DNA of 64,000 bases from Clostridium algoriphilum (GTDB lineage: Bacteria; Bacillota; Clostridia; Clostridiales; Clostridiaceae). The notes beneath the pieces are model-generated. The model had not been told where the DNA came from. It made no database searches and saw only the letters and a list, made by a program, of their open reading frames with translations. Below, in pieces: positions 36,669-45,943 of the stretch. The stretch covers positions 1-64,000 of the forward strand of contig NZ_JAIZZK010000021.1 of NCBI RefSeq assembly GCF_020443705.1. The letters run 5' to 3'. The translations under genes and the position numbers were made by a program. The stretch's first letter is position 1, and every line of letters begins with the position of its first letter.

Positions 36669-38362
36669 ATGTTTAAGAAAATGTTTGAATCAGGAAAGAT
36701 AGGAAATTTAGAAATCAAAAACCGTTTGGTTGTTCCACCAATGCTCAGTGAATATGCAGATGAGAATGGTAACCTTTACTAGGGATACAACCTGTAGCTC
36801 CATCACCAATACATGATCCAGCAATCTTTGAAATCCCTCATGAATTAACAATAGACGAAGTAATAGAATTAGAGGATAAATTTGTAGATTCAATAGTAAG
36901 GGCACAAAAGGCGGGGTATGATGGAACTGAGCTCCATGGTGCTCACGGGTATCTAATTAATCAGTTTGTCTCTCCTTTTTCAAATAAAAGAACTGATATC
37001 TATGGTGGGAATTTAATGAATCGTTTGAGATTTCCTTTAAATATAATAAAGAAAGCTTACGAGAAGGTTGGGAAAGACTTTGTAATAACTTACAGAATAA
37101 GCGCTGATGAATTTGTAGAGGGTGGGCTTACTATTGAAGATTCAAAAATTATAGCTCCTATCCTTGAAGCTGCTGGAATCAAAGCAATACATGTATCTGG
37201 AGCAGTATATAAATCAGGTCATCTTCCTTCAGCACCATATCAAGCTACTACAGCTCTCTTTTCAGATTTAGCTAAGGAAATCAAATCCGTCGTAAGTATA
37301 CCTATAATTGCGGTTAATAAGATAAATACCCCTTACGTAGCTGAATCTATATTAAAACAGGGGAAAGCAGATTTTGTAGCCATAGGAAGAGCTTCTATAG
37401 CTGATCCTGAATTTCCAAGTAAAGTTAGGGAGGGAAGACTCGAAGATATTATTCCTTGTATATCTTGTGATCAAGGATGCCAAGGATATATAGCACTTCA
37501 AAAACCAGTTTCATGTTTAGTGAATCCAAGAACTGGTCGTGAGGGAGAGTACAATTTAGAGAAAGTGGAAAATCCTAAAAAAGTTATGATTATAGGTGGA
37601 GGATTAGCTGGAATGCAAGCTGGAGTTGTAGCTGCTATTAAAGGGCACAAGGTTGAAATATTTGAAAAAGCTGACAGATTAGGCGGCCGATGGTTATTAG
37701 CAGCTATACCACCATCAAAAGAAATATTTAATTCATTTGTAGTATATTTAAAAGGTCAGTTAGATAAACATAAAGTCAAAGTACATTTAAATACAGAGGT
37801 TACAGAGGAACTTATAAACATTTTTAAACCAGATCATATAATTTTATCAGCAGGATCTAATCCAATTGCAATTCCGTTTAAGGGACTAGAAACAAATAAA
37901 AATGTAGTTCAAGCTAATGAAATTTTAGCAGGAAAAGTTTTACCAGGTAGAAATGTGGCTATTGTAGGTGGGGGATTAGTTGGAATGGAAACTGCGGAAC
38001 ATTTAGCTGTTCATAACTCATCAGTAACTGTCATAGAGATGAAAGAGACTTGCCTTGAAGAGATGGCAGGAATACCTAAAGTATTTATGATGAAGAGCTT
38101 AGAACACAACAAGGTAGCTATTAGACTGGGAACTAAATTGGAAGAAATTAAAGAAAATAGCATAGTTATAAGCAAAAATGGAGTTTCTGAGGAGTTACAA
38201 GTGGATCAAATAATCTTAGCTATAGGGGCTAGACCTAATCTCGCTCTTGACGAGATAATAAAAGGAAAATTTTCATATACTAAAGCTGGAGATATCACTG
38301 GAGTTGCAGATGGAATAGCGTCTGTAAAAGAAGGATATGAGGCTGCACTGAATATAAAATAA
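36669..38362 (+). pseudogene. NADH:flavin oxidoreductase (old yellow enzyme/FadH type), broken
   Basis: The first 37 codons (MFKKMFESGKIGNLEIKNRL.. through DENGNLY) end in a TAG at 36780. Then sequence resumes in another frame at GIQPVAPSPIHDP (36782), so about 80 residues of the flavin-binding barrel are deleted. The remainder is a long intact frame: the rest of the barrel (ELHGAHGYLINQF), the 4Fe-4S cysteines in CISCDQGCQGY and C-x(11)-type SCLVNPRTG, then FAD and NAD domains (IIGGGLAGMQAG; VAIVGGGLVGMETAE). Relatives reduce enoate or 2,4-dienoyl-CoA substrates. A shortened protein from the ATG at 37016 could be made, but it would lack much of the FMN site, so activity is unlikely. Confidence 0.88.
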
Positions 38363-38590
38363 GATGGAATAGATTTTAATTATTTTTAATAAGGTTAATT
38401 ATTGAGAAAGTTAGTAGTTGATATATTTAAAATAAAATATAATAAAATTTATGTTAAGACATAAATTTTATTAGCTTCCTTTTATAGAATCGATTAATTT
38501 CTCTTATTACCTGCTTTTAAACAGGATAATATATTTCTTTGAAGGGCAATATATAAATTGATGAAATTATTAATTGATGGAGGTATTTAT

Positions 38591-38810
38591 ATGAGTATAT
38601 TTGGAGGGATTTTTAAAAACGGCGACAACATCAAAAATGAAACTACTGATCATTCTCCAAAGCTTCGTCATCGCAAAGAAGGACTTAATATTACCAAAAG
38701 TAGAGTGCAAAACGGCGAAATAGGACTTGATAAGAAAATTGTAGAATCAAAAAAAATTCTGTAGCGCGTTAGTGGAAAAGAAGTTAAATAGAAATTGATT
38801 ATCTAGATTG
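38591..38810 (+). pseudogene. DUF2382 (YsnF/AvaK) domain gene, truncated
   Basis: ATG at 38591 after GGAGG gives 57 codons: SIFGGIFKN.. then the start of a DUF2382 domain (KLRHRKEGLNITKSRVQNGE..KKIVESKKI). A TAG at 38762 interrupts the domain, and the following codons continue the family pattern (RVSGKEVK) before a second stop. Family members are general stress proteins. The truncated product may still be made. Confidence 0.7.
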
Positions 38811-39202
38811 TAATACATTTATAATACTATCAGAGGATATCGAGCCAATAAGTAGATTTTAATAGACAGGGTTGCAGAGATGCAGCCTTTCTTTTTTCGG
38901 TTTGGAGATAATTGAGAAGAGTTGACCTAGCTTAAATGTGGATAAAAACAAAAGGAATATCATAGGTAAAATAAAGATAAAATCATAAAATTTGTAAATA
39001 TAAATACAGGTTACTCTCATTTAATTTTTTCTGCTCTTTAAATCTAATTTGTTTAAATCTCCATTCTAACAACATTAACTATTCATCCAATACATTATCA
39101 ATGTTCTTCTTAACCCCACATCTAATGATATGGGGTTACTTGAGACGACATATAAGAAAGAAGCGTATTAACTTAACTTTTCATTTTGTTCATAACTTTA
39201 AT
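38811..39202. other. intergenic region with one terminator
   Basis: A hairpin GGTTGCA/TGCAGCC (38870-38887) followed by TTTCTTTTTT is a probable terminator for the DUF2382 remnant. A second short hairpin (AACCCCA/TGGGGTT, 39112-39137) has no T-run. Nothing else was seen. Confidence 0.6.
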
Positions 39203-39568
39203 TCATTTCAAGTTCTTTTTTATTTTAACTCTGATAATCAAGCCAATTATAAGTCCAATCAACGCAGGAAAAAAAGCAAAAAATAAGTCTATCCCATCAA
39301 ATGTACTAAATACTACAAACGGAATTATTATGCCCAAAAGACCAACAAATACAGGATAAAACCAAAACAGATAACCTTTTTTCAAACTAATGATAAGGGA
39401 AGCAATCAGAGTAGTTAAAGGCATTACAATGTAAAAATTAAGCAAACAATAGCCCATTTCATCACCCGCGGAAAGAAATACTCCCCAAAGACCAATTGTA
39501 AAAAAAAATAATGCAGAAACACCATAACATAACAGCGAAATTTTTTTCGATGAATTGATATTTTTCAT
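39203..39568 (-). CDS. small four-helix membrane protein
   Basis: A 121-residue protein with four predicted membrane helices (SLLCYGVSALFFFTIGLWGVFL; FYIVMPLTTLIASLIISL; FWYPVFVGLLGIIIPFVV-like; FFAFFPALIGLIIGLIIRV) and short basic ends. I do not recognise a named family. The ATG follows GGAGGAGTAATT, a strong site, so it is very likely translated. It is monocistronic. No functional motif is visible. Confidence 0.7.
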   Translation of the reverse strand: MKNINSSKKISLLCYGVSALFFFTIGLWGVFLSAGDEMGYCLLNFYIVMPLTTLIASLIISLKKGYLFWFYPVFVGLLGIIIPFVVFSTFDGIDLFFAFFPALIGLIIGLIIRVKIKKNLK

Positions 39569-39922
39569 AATTACTCCTCCAAATAAAATATAATCTTTAC
39601 GTCAACATTTACTACGATTAGATTACGACATAAACACTTACTTAATTATACTATTTTTACTGGAAATTCTATATAAGAAATTAAAATATGTTTTGTTAAT
39701 AATACGATAAAAAACATTTAGTATAATAGGTAAATATATTATTTAATGATGTCATGAAAGTTAGATATATATAGGGAAAGTACGTTATTAAGATAAATAA
39801 CGTACTTTATAATGCATCGAACTTCTGTTTACACAAAATTATTTACAGGCCTAAAAAAATGAGTAGGAGGGGCAATAAGGAGGAGCTATTACAATATAAA
39901 CAGTATTTACTGGGTTCAACTG

Positions 39923-39951
39923 TTGACATCGTTTACGAAATATAGTAAAAT
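39923..39951 (+). promoter_or_regulatory. sigma-A-type promoter
   Basis: TTGACA (39923-39928), a 17-base spacer and TAAAAT (39946-39951). The 10-bp repeat array starts 25 bases downstream. Confidence 0.6.
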
Positions 39952-39975
39952 AAAAATAAGCGAAATAAAATGAAA

Positions 39976-40015
39976 CATAAACGAACATAAACGAACATAA
40001 ACGAACATAAACGAA
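39976..40015 (+). repeat. four 10-bp tandem repeats, likely operator
   Basis: Four exact copies of CATAAACGAA with degenerate flanking copies (CGAAATAAAATGAAA before; CATGAATAAACG after). Ten-base spacing puts every copy on the same helix face, as for cooperative repressor binding. Its position just after a promoter and before a DeoR-type start suits autoregulation. Confidence 0.6.
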
Positions 40016-40067
40016 CATGAATAAACGTTGTTGTTTAAAATATGATAAAAAAGGAAGCTTTAAAGTT

Positions 40068-40190
40068 ATGTTTCCTGAAGAAAGAAAAAGCTTAATAAAA
40101 TGGTAGAAAATAATATTGGAAATCTTATAGATGATTTTATACTTAATCAAAACAGAAAAGTGGACAAACTTATTCTAAAGTTGCAGTAAG
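40068..40190 (+). pseudogene. possible DeoR-family regulator remnant
   Basis: ATG at 40068 preceded by AAGGAAG, with codons MFPEERKSLIKW then a stop. The opening resembles DeoR-family repressors (M..EER...I). The following stretch is not readable as the rest of that family. Identification rests on very few residues. Confidence 0.3.
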
Positions 40191-40392
40191 TTAAGCAACA
40201 TTACATATGAATATTTTTTTTTATTAAACCTGTTGTTTTTTTGTATTTAGGAATAATAAGTAGCCTCAAAGTGAATGTTTGCAATGCTTAATAATATTAT
40301 TATTAAATTATTAAGATGCTTTTGTGTTCTCACATCTAATAAATAGGTTGCATATTAAGCAACTATAAAATATAAAGAAAGGGATGGAAAAT

Positions 40393-41067
40393 ATGACTAA
40401 AAAAATAAATCTAATTAAAAGACTAATTATATTTTTTGTAGGAATGAGTATTATACAGATTGGAGTAGCCTTGTTTTTAAAAACTAATATTGGTTCCGAT
40501 CCATTTACTTTATTCACTCAAGGATTAGCATTTTTATTAAATAAAACACCCGGAAATGCTAATATGATTATTTTATTTGTATTGTTTTGCATAATACTTC
40601 TAGTTGAAAGACGTCGTATAAAGATAGGAACAATTATATGCGTTGTTGGAGTAGGACCCATTATTGACCTTGGAGTAAAGGCTGTTTCATTTTTCCCAAT
40701 TGCCTCTTTAAATATTAGTATGAAAATATTTTTAGTTGTAATCGGTTGTGCTTTAATTGCAATTGGATTTTCTATACTTAAAGCAAGTGATCTAGGTGTT
40801 GCACCAAATGATATTATTCCATTTATTATAAAAGATAAAACTAATTTAGAATATCGTTGGATTCGTATGGCATTAGATGTTAGTTTTTTAATAATGGGCT
40901 TTACACTCGGCGGAATATTGGGAATAGGTACAATAATATCTGCATTGTTAATAGGTCCATTCATACAATTTTGTCTTCCGTATGGAGAAAAGTTCGTAAA
41001 TGTTATTGTTAAAAATCAAACTGAAGATGAAAATGAAAATGAAGAAAGTGTATCTTTAAGGGCTTAA
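40393..41067 (+). CDS. YczE/YyaS/YitT-family membrane protein
   Basis: A 224-residue membrane protein with about five or six helices. The start at 40393 is chosen because AAAGGGA lies eight bases upstream; the ATG at 40384 overlaps that site. Family features are IIQIGVALFLKTNIGSDPFTLFTQG and a related second unit, ALIAIGFSILKASDLGVAPNDIIP. The function of this family is not established; the Bacillus member YczE has been tied to surfactin production. The acidic C-terminus (EDENENEES) is hydrophilic. Two hairpin terminators follow. Confidence 0.85.
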   Translation: MTKKINLIKRLIIFFVGMSIIQIGVALFLKTNIGSDPFTLFTQGLAFLLNKTPGNANMIILFVLFCIILLVERRRIKIGTIICVVGVGPIIDLGVKAVSFFPIASLNISMKIFLVVIGCALIAIGFSILKASDLGVAPNDIIPFIIKDKTNLEYRWIRMALDVSFLIMGFTLGGILGIGTIISALLIGPFIQFCLPYGEKFVNVIVKNQTEDENENEESVSLRA

Positions 41068-41170
41068 ATTTAAAAGCTAATGATATTGCAATAATTCTTT
41101 GAGAGAGGCAGGCAAACTTAATAGCTTGAAAATAGTCGTAATTTATATTGAAATGTACCTACCAAAACAT

Positions 41171-41198
41171 TATACCTTGCCTGTATAGGCAAGGTATA
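41171..41198 (+). terminator. intrinsic terminator
   Basis: Perfect stem TATACCTTGCC/GGCAAGGTATA, loop TGTATA, followed by GTGTTTTGTTTT. Confidence 0.8.
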
Positions 41199-41284
41199 GT
41201 GTTTTGTTTTGGTATGGTACTTTACCATATCAACAATATAATTTAAATTAGCCTGAATGCTTTTCATCCATTGCAAATAAAAAT

Positions 41285-41313
41285 GCCTCTGGTAGCTCCA
41301 GAGGTTTTTATTA
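41285..41313. terminator. bidirectional hairpin terminator
   Basis: Stem CCTCTGG/CCAGAGG with A-run before and TTTTTATT after; could end transcription from both sides. Confidence 0.75.
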
Positions 41314-41350
41314 TTTAACTAATTTTAACTTTATAATATCGGAAGGTACT

Positions 41351-41500
41351 TTATTTACCCTCTTCATACTGATTAATTAATTTATAGAATGTAGTTTTCT
41401 TTAAATCTAATATTTTCATAACATCAACACCACTTATGTTGCCATGGCTTACGTCCTTTATACTTACCTTCTGTTACCGCAACAGCTATGCCTTCCATAT
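41351..41500 (-). pseudogene. C-terminal remnant of a serine recombinase
   Basis: The minus strand reads EGIAVAVTEGKYKGRKPW, a frameshift, then SGVDVMKILDLKKTTFYKLINQYEEGK and a stop. The GKYKGRKP linker and the C-terminal helix-turn-helix are characteristic of resolvase/invertase-type recombinases. The catalytic N-terminal domain is missing. Confidence 0.75.
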
Positions 41501-41758
41501 AATTAGTTCACTTACTATAGTGAATTCAAACGAACGCCTGAATATTATTAAGCATAATAAGGCAATTATATGTAATACTTTTGTAATGCAATAGTATTAC
41601 TAATTTATTTTTTATAAAAAATATAACAAACTATTAAGTGTATCAATAAACTATAGTTAAATGAGACGTTGAAAAATACCCAAAATAAAATAGTAGAACT
41701 GGTGTTTCATAGAACTCATATACATTTAACTATCGTTCTCCATTAACCGAATAACAAT

Positions 41759-41950
41759 TTATATAACATTATAGGTTCCATTAATAAATAAAATCAAGTC
41801 GCTAATTGTACCAACACAAAAAAATATAAAATAATAACTCGCAATAGTGATTTCCTTATTAAACAGCTCTTTAAATGCTTGAATGAACAAGTTATTAAAC
41901 TTAAACCAACTTAATATCCAACCAATTAAAAGAAAACTTACAATCATCAT
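41759..41950 (-). CDS. small membrane protein, 63 residues
   Basis: A 62-63 residue protein with two hydrophobic segments (MIVSFLLIGWILSWF; YYFIFFCVGTISDLILFI) separated by a charged stretch (FKELFNKEITIAS). GGGGGACAAAAA lies in front of two adjacent ATGs. I do not recognise the family. The codon pattern and clear translation signal favour a real gene. Confidence 0.5.
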   Translation of the reverse strand: MMIVSFLLIGWILSWFKFNNLFIQAFKELFNKEITIASYYFIFFCVGTISDLILFINGTYNVI

Positions 41951-42159
41951 TTTTTGTCCCCCACTCTAAAAAAATTGAGTTTTGTATCTTCTTTAGTATA
42001 TCATTATTATTTATATAGGTAAAATGTTAATGTCGTGAAATGAATAGTTTAACGACAGAAGACATTAATAAGTGCATGGGCAAATAAATGAGTGAAAGCA
42101 ACATATTTTTTGCAAAAATATGGTATACTTATTCCATAATTACTTGTTATTGTAAAATT

Positions 42160-42484
42160 ATAAATACTAAGGTTATTGGTTTAAAGGGGACTGAGTTACC
42201 AGATGAATTGACAGAAAATAACCTAAAGATAGTAGAAGAAATACGATCTATATCAGCGGAGATGTGTCAACAAAAAGATCACCAACAATACCAAAAGCTG
42301 CAAATATAGAAGGAACTTTAGTTAACAATTTATTAAAGGATAATAGTAATAAATTAAAAATAGCACATCCAGGCGACATCATGGAAACGGTTGCTAAGGT
42401 TAACAATGGAAAAATTATGTAAAGGTTGTTAGAACAGCGAGAAGAATAATGGAAGGTTACGTTTATACAAGAGAAAAATATTAA
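42160..42484 (+). pseudogene. PrpF-family isomerase remnant
   Basis: Readable pieces are GLKGTELPDELTENN..VEEIRSISAEM, then after frame changes PTIPKA, KIAHPGDIMETVAKV and RTARRIMEGYVYTREKY with a stop. These are blocks from the PrpF/methylitaconate isomerase family in order. Several frameshifts and deletions make it non-functional. Confidence 0.75.
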
Positions 42485-42490
42485 GATAAT

Positions 42491-42652
42491 ATGAAAGGGG
42501 CTGCATCAGCAGTAGGAATAGGACTAGGAGATATAGCTATTCTTACAGCAGGTAACAGATTTTAACTTTTACCATTTGCTCAAGTGGCTACAAGACTTGG
42601 TGGTGCAGCTACAGTTACATTAGCTATAGCAATATTAAGAATGATTCATTAG
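42491..42652 (+). pseudogene. 2-hydroxycarboxylate transporter C-terminal remnant
   Basis: GIGLGDIAILTAGNRF, an in-frame TAA at 42563, then LLPFAQVATRLGGAATVTLAIAIL and a stop. This matches the end of CitS-type citrate/malate transporters (GDVAVL.A..R..LMPFAQI..R.GGA). Only the C-terminus remains. Confidence 0.72.
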
Positions 42653-42740
42653 TATCATATTTAAATATTATAAAATAAGAGAAGCTTATGAAGAATGTAG
42701 TGTAAAAGTTGGATTATCTATTAAATTAGTAGAAAATTGG

Positions 42741-42773
42741 TATCTATATCTATATCTATATCTATATCTATAT
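42741..42773. repeat. hexanucleotide microsatellite
   Basis: About five tandem ATCTAT units in non-coding DNA, prone to slippage; no coding frame crosses it. Confidence 0.85.
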
Positions 42774-42941
42774 GAATCATGATTTTATAATTTTTGATGT
42801 AAATAGGTACTAATTTATCATGTAAGTATTGTTGGTGAACTAATAGCTTTAAAAATAAGAATGTTAAATTTATATTGGAGTGTTGAATAATAAATATATT
42901 TTTTTCTCGTTGTATAAAATAGTAAGGGGGAAAATTAATAA

Positions 42942-44519
42942 ATGAATTTGAATCTGGATTATTTAAATATAAAAAATTACAATAATTTATATAGAAACAT
43001 GAGCATACCCAATCTTATAGAATTTGCAATTAAAAGAGAAGAGGGTGTTTTATCAGATAAGGGAGCATTGGTGGTAAACACAGGTAAATATACTGGTAGA
43101 TCTCCAAATGATAGGTTTATTGTAAAAGACAATATTACAAAAAATACAATAAATTGGGGAGAAGGAAATTTGCCAATAGATGAACATGTATTTGATAAAA
43201 TTTATAATGATGTGTTAGGTTACTTAAAGCAAAAGGATTTATTCATGTTTGACGGTTTTATAGGAGCTTTAAAAGAATATACTCTTCCTATAAGAGTTAT
43301 ATGTGAATGTGCATACCAAGCTATGTTTTCTAACCAAATGTTTATTAGACCTAATGTTGAACAACTTTCAAATTATGCACCAGAGTTTAATATAATATCA
43401 GTTCCAGGTTTTAAGGCTAAGGGAATGGAAGATGGAATAAATTCTGAAGCTTTTGTATTAATAAATTTCTCGAAAAAAATAATTCTTATTGGTGGAACAG
43501 GTTACTCAGGTGAAATAAAAAAATCTGCATTTTCAGTAATGAATTTTATACTTCCCCAAAAGGGTGTATTACCAATGCACTGTTCAGCGAATACAGGGAA
43601 TGATGGGCGTACAACAATTTTCTTTGGACTATCAGGTACAGGAAAAACCACATTATCCACTGATGCTGAAAGAAGGCTTATTGGCGATGATGAACACGGT
43701 TGGTGTAACGAAGGAGTATTTAATTTTGAAGGCGGTTGCTACGCAAAAACAGTAGGACTTAATAAGGAGAAGGAACAGGAAATATATAATGCCATAAAAT
43801 TTGGAACTCTCCTTGAAAATGTAGTAATAGATGAAAATAGAACTCCAGATTATAATGATTCTCAATTTACTGAGAATGCAAGAGCAGCTTACCCAATAGA
43901 TTATATAGATAATATTAATGTTAGTGATGTTTCAAGTAATCCAAGTAAAATTATATTTTTAACTGCAGATGCTTTTGGAGTAATGCCTCCTATATGTAAA
44001 CTAACTAAAGAATCAGCTATGTATCATTTTATGTCTGGTTACACAAGTAAAGTAGCAGGCACAGAGAGAGGCATAACGGAACCCAAAGCTACATTTTCGG
44101 CTTGTTTTGGAGAACCATTTATGCTCTTAAATCCTGTAGTATATGCTAAGTTGCTAGGGGAGAAAATTGATAAATATAAGGCAGAAGTATATCTTATAAA
44201 TACAGGTTGGATAGGTGGGGCCTATGGCAAAGGAGAAAGGGTTAATTTGTCTTACACAAGAGCTATGGTTAAAGCAGTTATGTTGGATAAGTTTAAAAAT
44301 ATAAAATTCTATGAGCATCCAGTATGCAAAGTCTTAATACCATTAGAATGTCCAGATGTTTCTAAAGAAATACTTAATCCTAGAAATACATGGGTTAACA
44401 AAGATGAATATGATAAAAAAGCGTATGAATTGGCAGAAAAATTTGAAGAGAATTTTAGAAGATTTAAGGACATACCCAGCAATATAATCAAAGCAGGTCC
44501 ACATAAATTGGTAATTTAG
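42942..44519 (+). CDS. pckA: phosphoenolpyruvate carboxykinase (ATP)
   Basis: A 525-residue enzyme that interconverts oxaloacetate plus ATP and PEP plus CO2 plus ADP. The P-loop GLSGTGKTT is at 229-237, preceded by the MHCSAN block and followed by GDDEHGW. FLTADAFGVMPPICKLT and TSKVAGTERG are metal- and substrate-site blocks. The N-terminal arginine segment GKYTGRSPNDRFIV is typical. The ATG has AAGGGGGAAAATTAATAA upstream. It is monocistronic, with a hairpin at 44529. In an amino acid fermenter it may work in either direction. The identification is certain. Confidence 0.97.
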   Translation: MNLNLDYLNIKNYNNLYRNMSIPNLIEFAIKREEGVLSDKGALVVNTGKYTGRSPNDRFIVKDNITKNTINWGEGNLPIDEHVFDKIYNDVLGYLKQKDLFMFDGFIGALKEYTLPIRVICECAYQAMFSNQMFIRPNVEQLSNYAPEFNIISVPGFKAKGMEDGINSEAFVLINFSKKIILIGGTGYSGEIKKSAFSVMNFILPQKGVLPMHCSANTGNDGRTTIFFGLSGTGKTTLSTDAERRLIGDDEHGWCNEGVFNFEGGCYAKTVGLNKEKEQEIYNAIKFGTLLENVVIDENRTPDYNDSQFTENARAAYPIDYIDNINVSDVSSNPSKIIFLTADAFGVMPPICKLTKESAMYHFMSGYTSKVAGTERGITEPKATFSACFGEPFMLLNPVVYAKLLGEKIDKYKAEVYLINTGWIGGAYGKGERVNLSYTRAMVKAVMLDKFKNIKFYEHPVCKVLIPLECPDVSKEILNPRNTWVNKDEYDKKAYELAEKFEENFRRFKDIPSNIIKAGPHKLVI

Positions 44520-45135
44520 TAGAATAACATAGTTTCAATTTAAGCATTGAAACTATATTATTTAAACATCTTCTATTATAAAAGATTCTTAGAATATTCT
44601 AATTCTGGATGTAGTAGAGGGGAGCTATAAATATATCTATCAAGTAAATGATAAGTATGTTGTTAATTGGTGATATTTTAGATGCAGGTAAAAAATTATT
44701 AAATAACAATCAACTTTCTTTGGCATTATTGTTAGTATAGTAGTGCAAATACGAAAACTCGAACAATATAAAATAAAGGTTGAAGCTAGTTAAATACGCT
44801 ATATCCTACGACTAAATCTTAACTCTATATATAATAAAATTATTATTTAACCTTGGTTAGAAATAAATAGTTACTAACACTTAAAGTCTCAGTGAACTCA
44901 TAACTGAGACTTTTTAGTTCATTAAGTAGTTAATTTTCACTTATTTTTATTTACGGTACGTGAAACAATTAAAGGTCACTCATTAAAGATATCTGGTCAA
45001 GCTAAGTTTATTATATTTGATCATCAATATTGTCAAATATAGAATTTAATTAACAAAAGCTCTGATAGTAATATCTCAGAGCTTTTTACTTCTTGTGGGA
45101 ATTTTGAAGGGCAATTCTGGGGCTAATATACTGCC
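44520..45135. other. intergenic region with terminators
   Basis: Three hairpins: ATAGTTTCAAT/ATTGAAACTAT-like after pckA (44529-44556), AAAGTCTCAGT/ACTGAGACTTTTT (44884-44916) and AGCTCTGA/TCAGAGCTTTTT (45054-45087). Between the last two, about 33 codons read openly on the plus strand (TVRETIKGHSLKISGQAKF.., ending near 45042) without a start and without a recognised family. It is probably another remnant. Confidence 0.5.
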
Positions 45136-45828
45136 CTATATCAGTGTTACTATCCAGCAAAGAATTGGAACAATGATGATTGTGGGAAGATAATTTGCCA
45201 CCTTAATTTTGGTAATGCCTATGATATTCAGCCCAAGTGCGATGATCATAAGGGAGCCTGCACAGGTGATTTCCGCAATGGCGGCGTCTGTCAGAATTGG
45301 TTGTAAAAAATGCGCCAGCAGAACAATGGAGCCCTGGAATACGAAAACGAAAGCGGCGGAAAACAAAACGCCGATGCCAAGACTTATAGACAACATGGTC
45401 GCTGATATCAAATCGAGCAGTGATTTTGTAAAAAGCATCTCGTTGTCTCCGGTCAGTCCTGAGTTCAGCGAGCCTACAATCGTCATGGCGCCGATACAAA
45501 ACAAAAGGCAACCCGTAACAAAGCCCTCGGCGACCGAAGCGGAGTTGTCGGAAGATTTCTTGAAATGTGTTCCAATCCACTCGCCCAAAGCGTTTACTTG
45601 CTTGTCAATATCCAGCCATGTCCCTATGATGGAGCCAATGACGATGGAAATGATAAGAATCAGAGTGTTTTCGCCTTTTAGTGTGCCGGATATTCCAATG
45701 TAAATGGTGCATAGCCCTATACCAAGCATGACTGCATCAGTAAACTTTTTAGGGATTCCTTTCTTGCATAGCAGGCCGACAAGACTGCCTATGATAACGG
45801 TAGCTGTGTTGACTAGTACTCCTATCAT
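45136..45828 (-). CDS. DUF554-family membrane protein
   Basis: A 230-residue membrane protein with about seven helices, of the DUF554 (YdfK) family. Features are the N-terminal MIGVLVNTATVIIGSLVGLL, GSIIGTWLDID and the C-terminal GSLMIIALGLNIIGITKIKVANYLP. Function unknown. The gene and the divergent LysR regulator have clearly higher GC than the window, with many GCG, CCG and GGC codons, suggesting transfer from a less AT-rich Firmicute. The ATG follows AAGGGAGAATTCAAG. Confidence 0.88.
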   Translation of the reverse strand: MIGVLVNTATVIIGSLVGLLCKKGIPKKFTDAVMLGIGLCTIYIGISGTLKGENTLILIISIVIGSIIGTWLDIDKQVNALGEWIGTHFKKSSDNSASVAEGFVTGCLLFCIGAMTIVGSLNSGLTGDNEMLFTKSLLDLISATMLSISLGIGVLFSAAFVFVFQGSIVLLAHFLQPILTDAAIAEITCAGSLMIIALGLNIIGITKIKVANYLPTIIIVPILCWIVTLI

Positions 45829-45943
45829 CTTGAATTCTCCCTTCTGTTATTTGATATAAGTATACTATTGCTCTTGCCACTTGTAAAACGACGCATTATA
45901 ATAGATCTATTAGAATTTCTCATAGATGTGACGGAGGTGGGAT

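Larger units (their letters stand above)
39569..40392. other. intergenic region with repeat array and decayed regulator
   Basis: Contains a perfect 13-bp hairpin (AAAGTACGTTATT/AATAACGTACTTT, 39777-39808), a consensus promoter, a four-copy 10-bp repeat and a DeoR-type remnant, each listed separately. No intact gene. Confidence 0.6.
41068..41758. other. intergenic region with terminators and recombinase remnant
   Basis: Holds hairpins at 41171-41198 and 41285-41312, then the decayed serine recombinase tail on the minus strand (41351-41500). The remainder, 41500-41758, is AT-rich with no readable gene. Confidence 0.6.
41951..42941. other. region of decayed genes upstream of pckA
   Basis: Apart from the PrpF-type and 2-hydroxycarboxylate-transporter remnants listed, it holds a hexanucleotide microsatellite (ATCTAT units, about 42741-42773) and the AT-rich leader of pckA. 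No intact gene is seen. Confidence 0.6.

Noticed and set aside
39976-40015. Four short tandem repeats as a mini CRISPR array
   Set aside because: Units are 10 bp with no spacers and there are no cas genes; operator array fits better.
42741-42773. ATCTAT repeats as a CRISPR or regulatory array
   Set aside because: A simple hexanucleotide microsatellite with no spacers.
45203-45580. Long open frame of 125 codons antisense-shifted within the DUF554 gene
   Set aside because: It is a frame shadow of the GC-rich DUF554 gene on the same strand; its Arg/His-rich translation is unlike a real protein.
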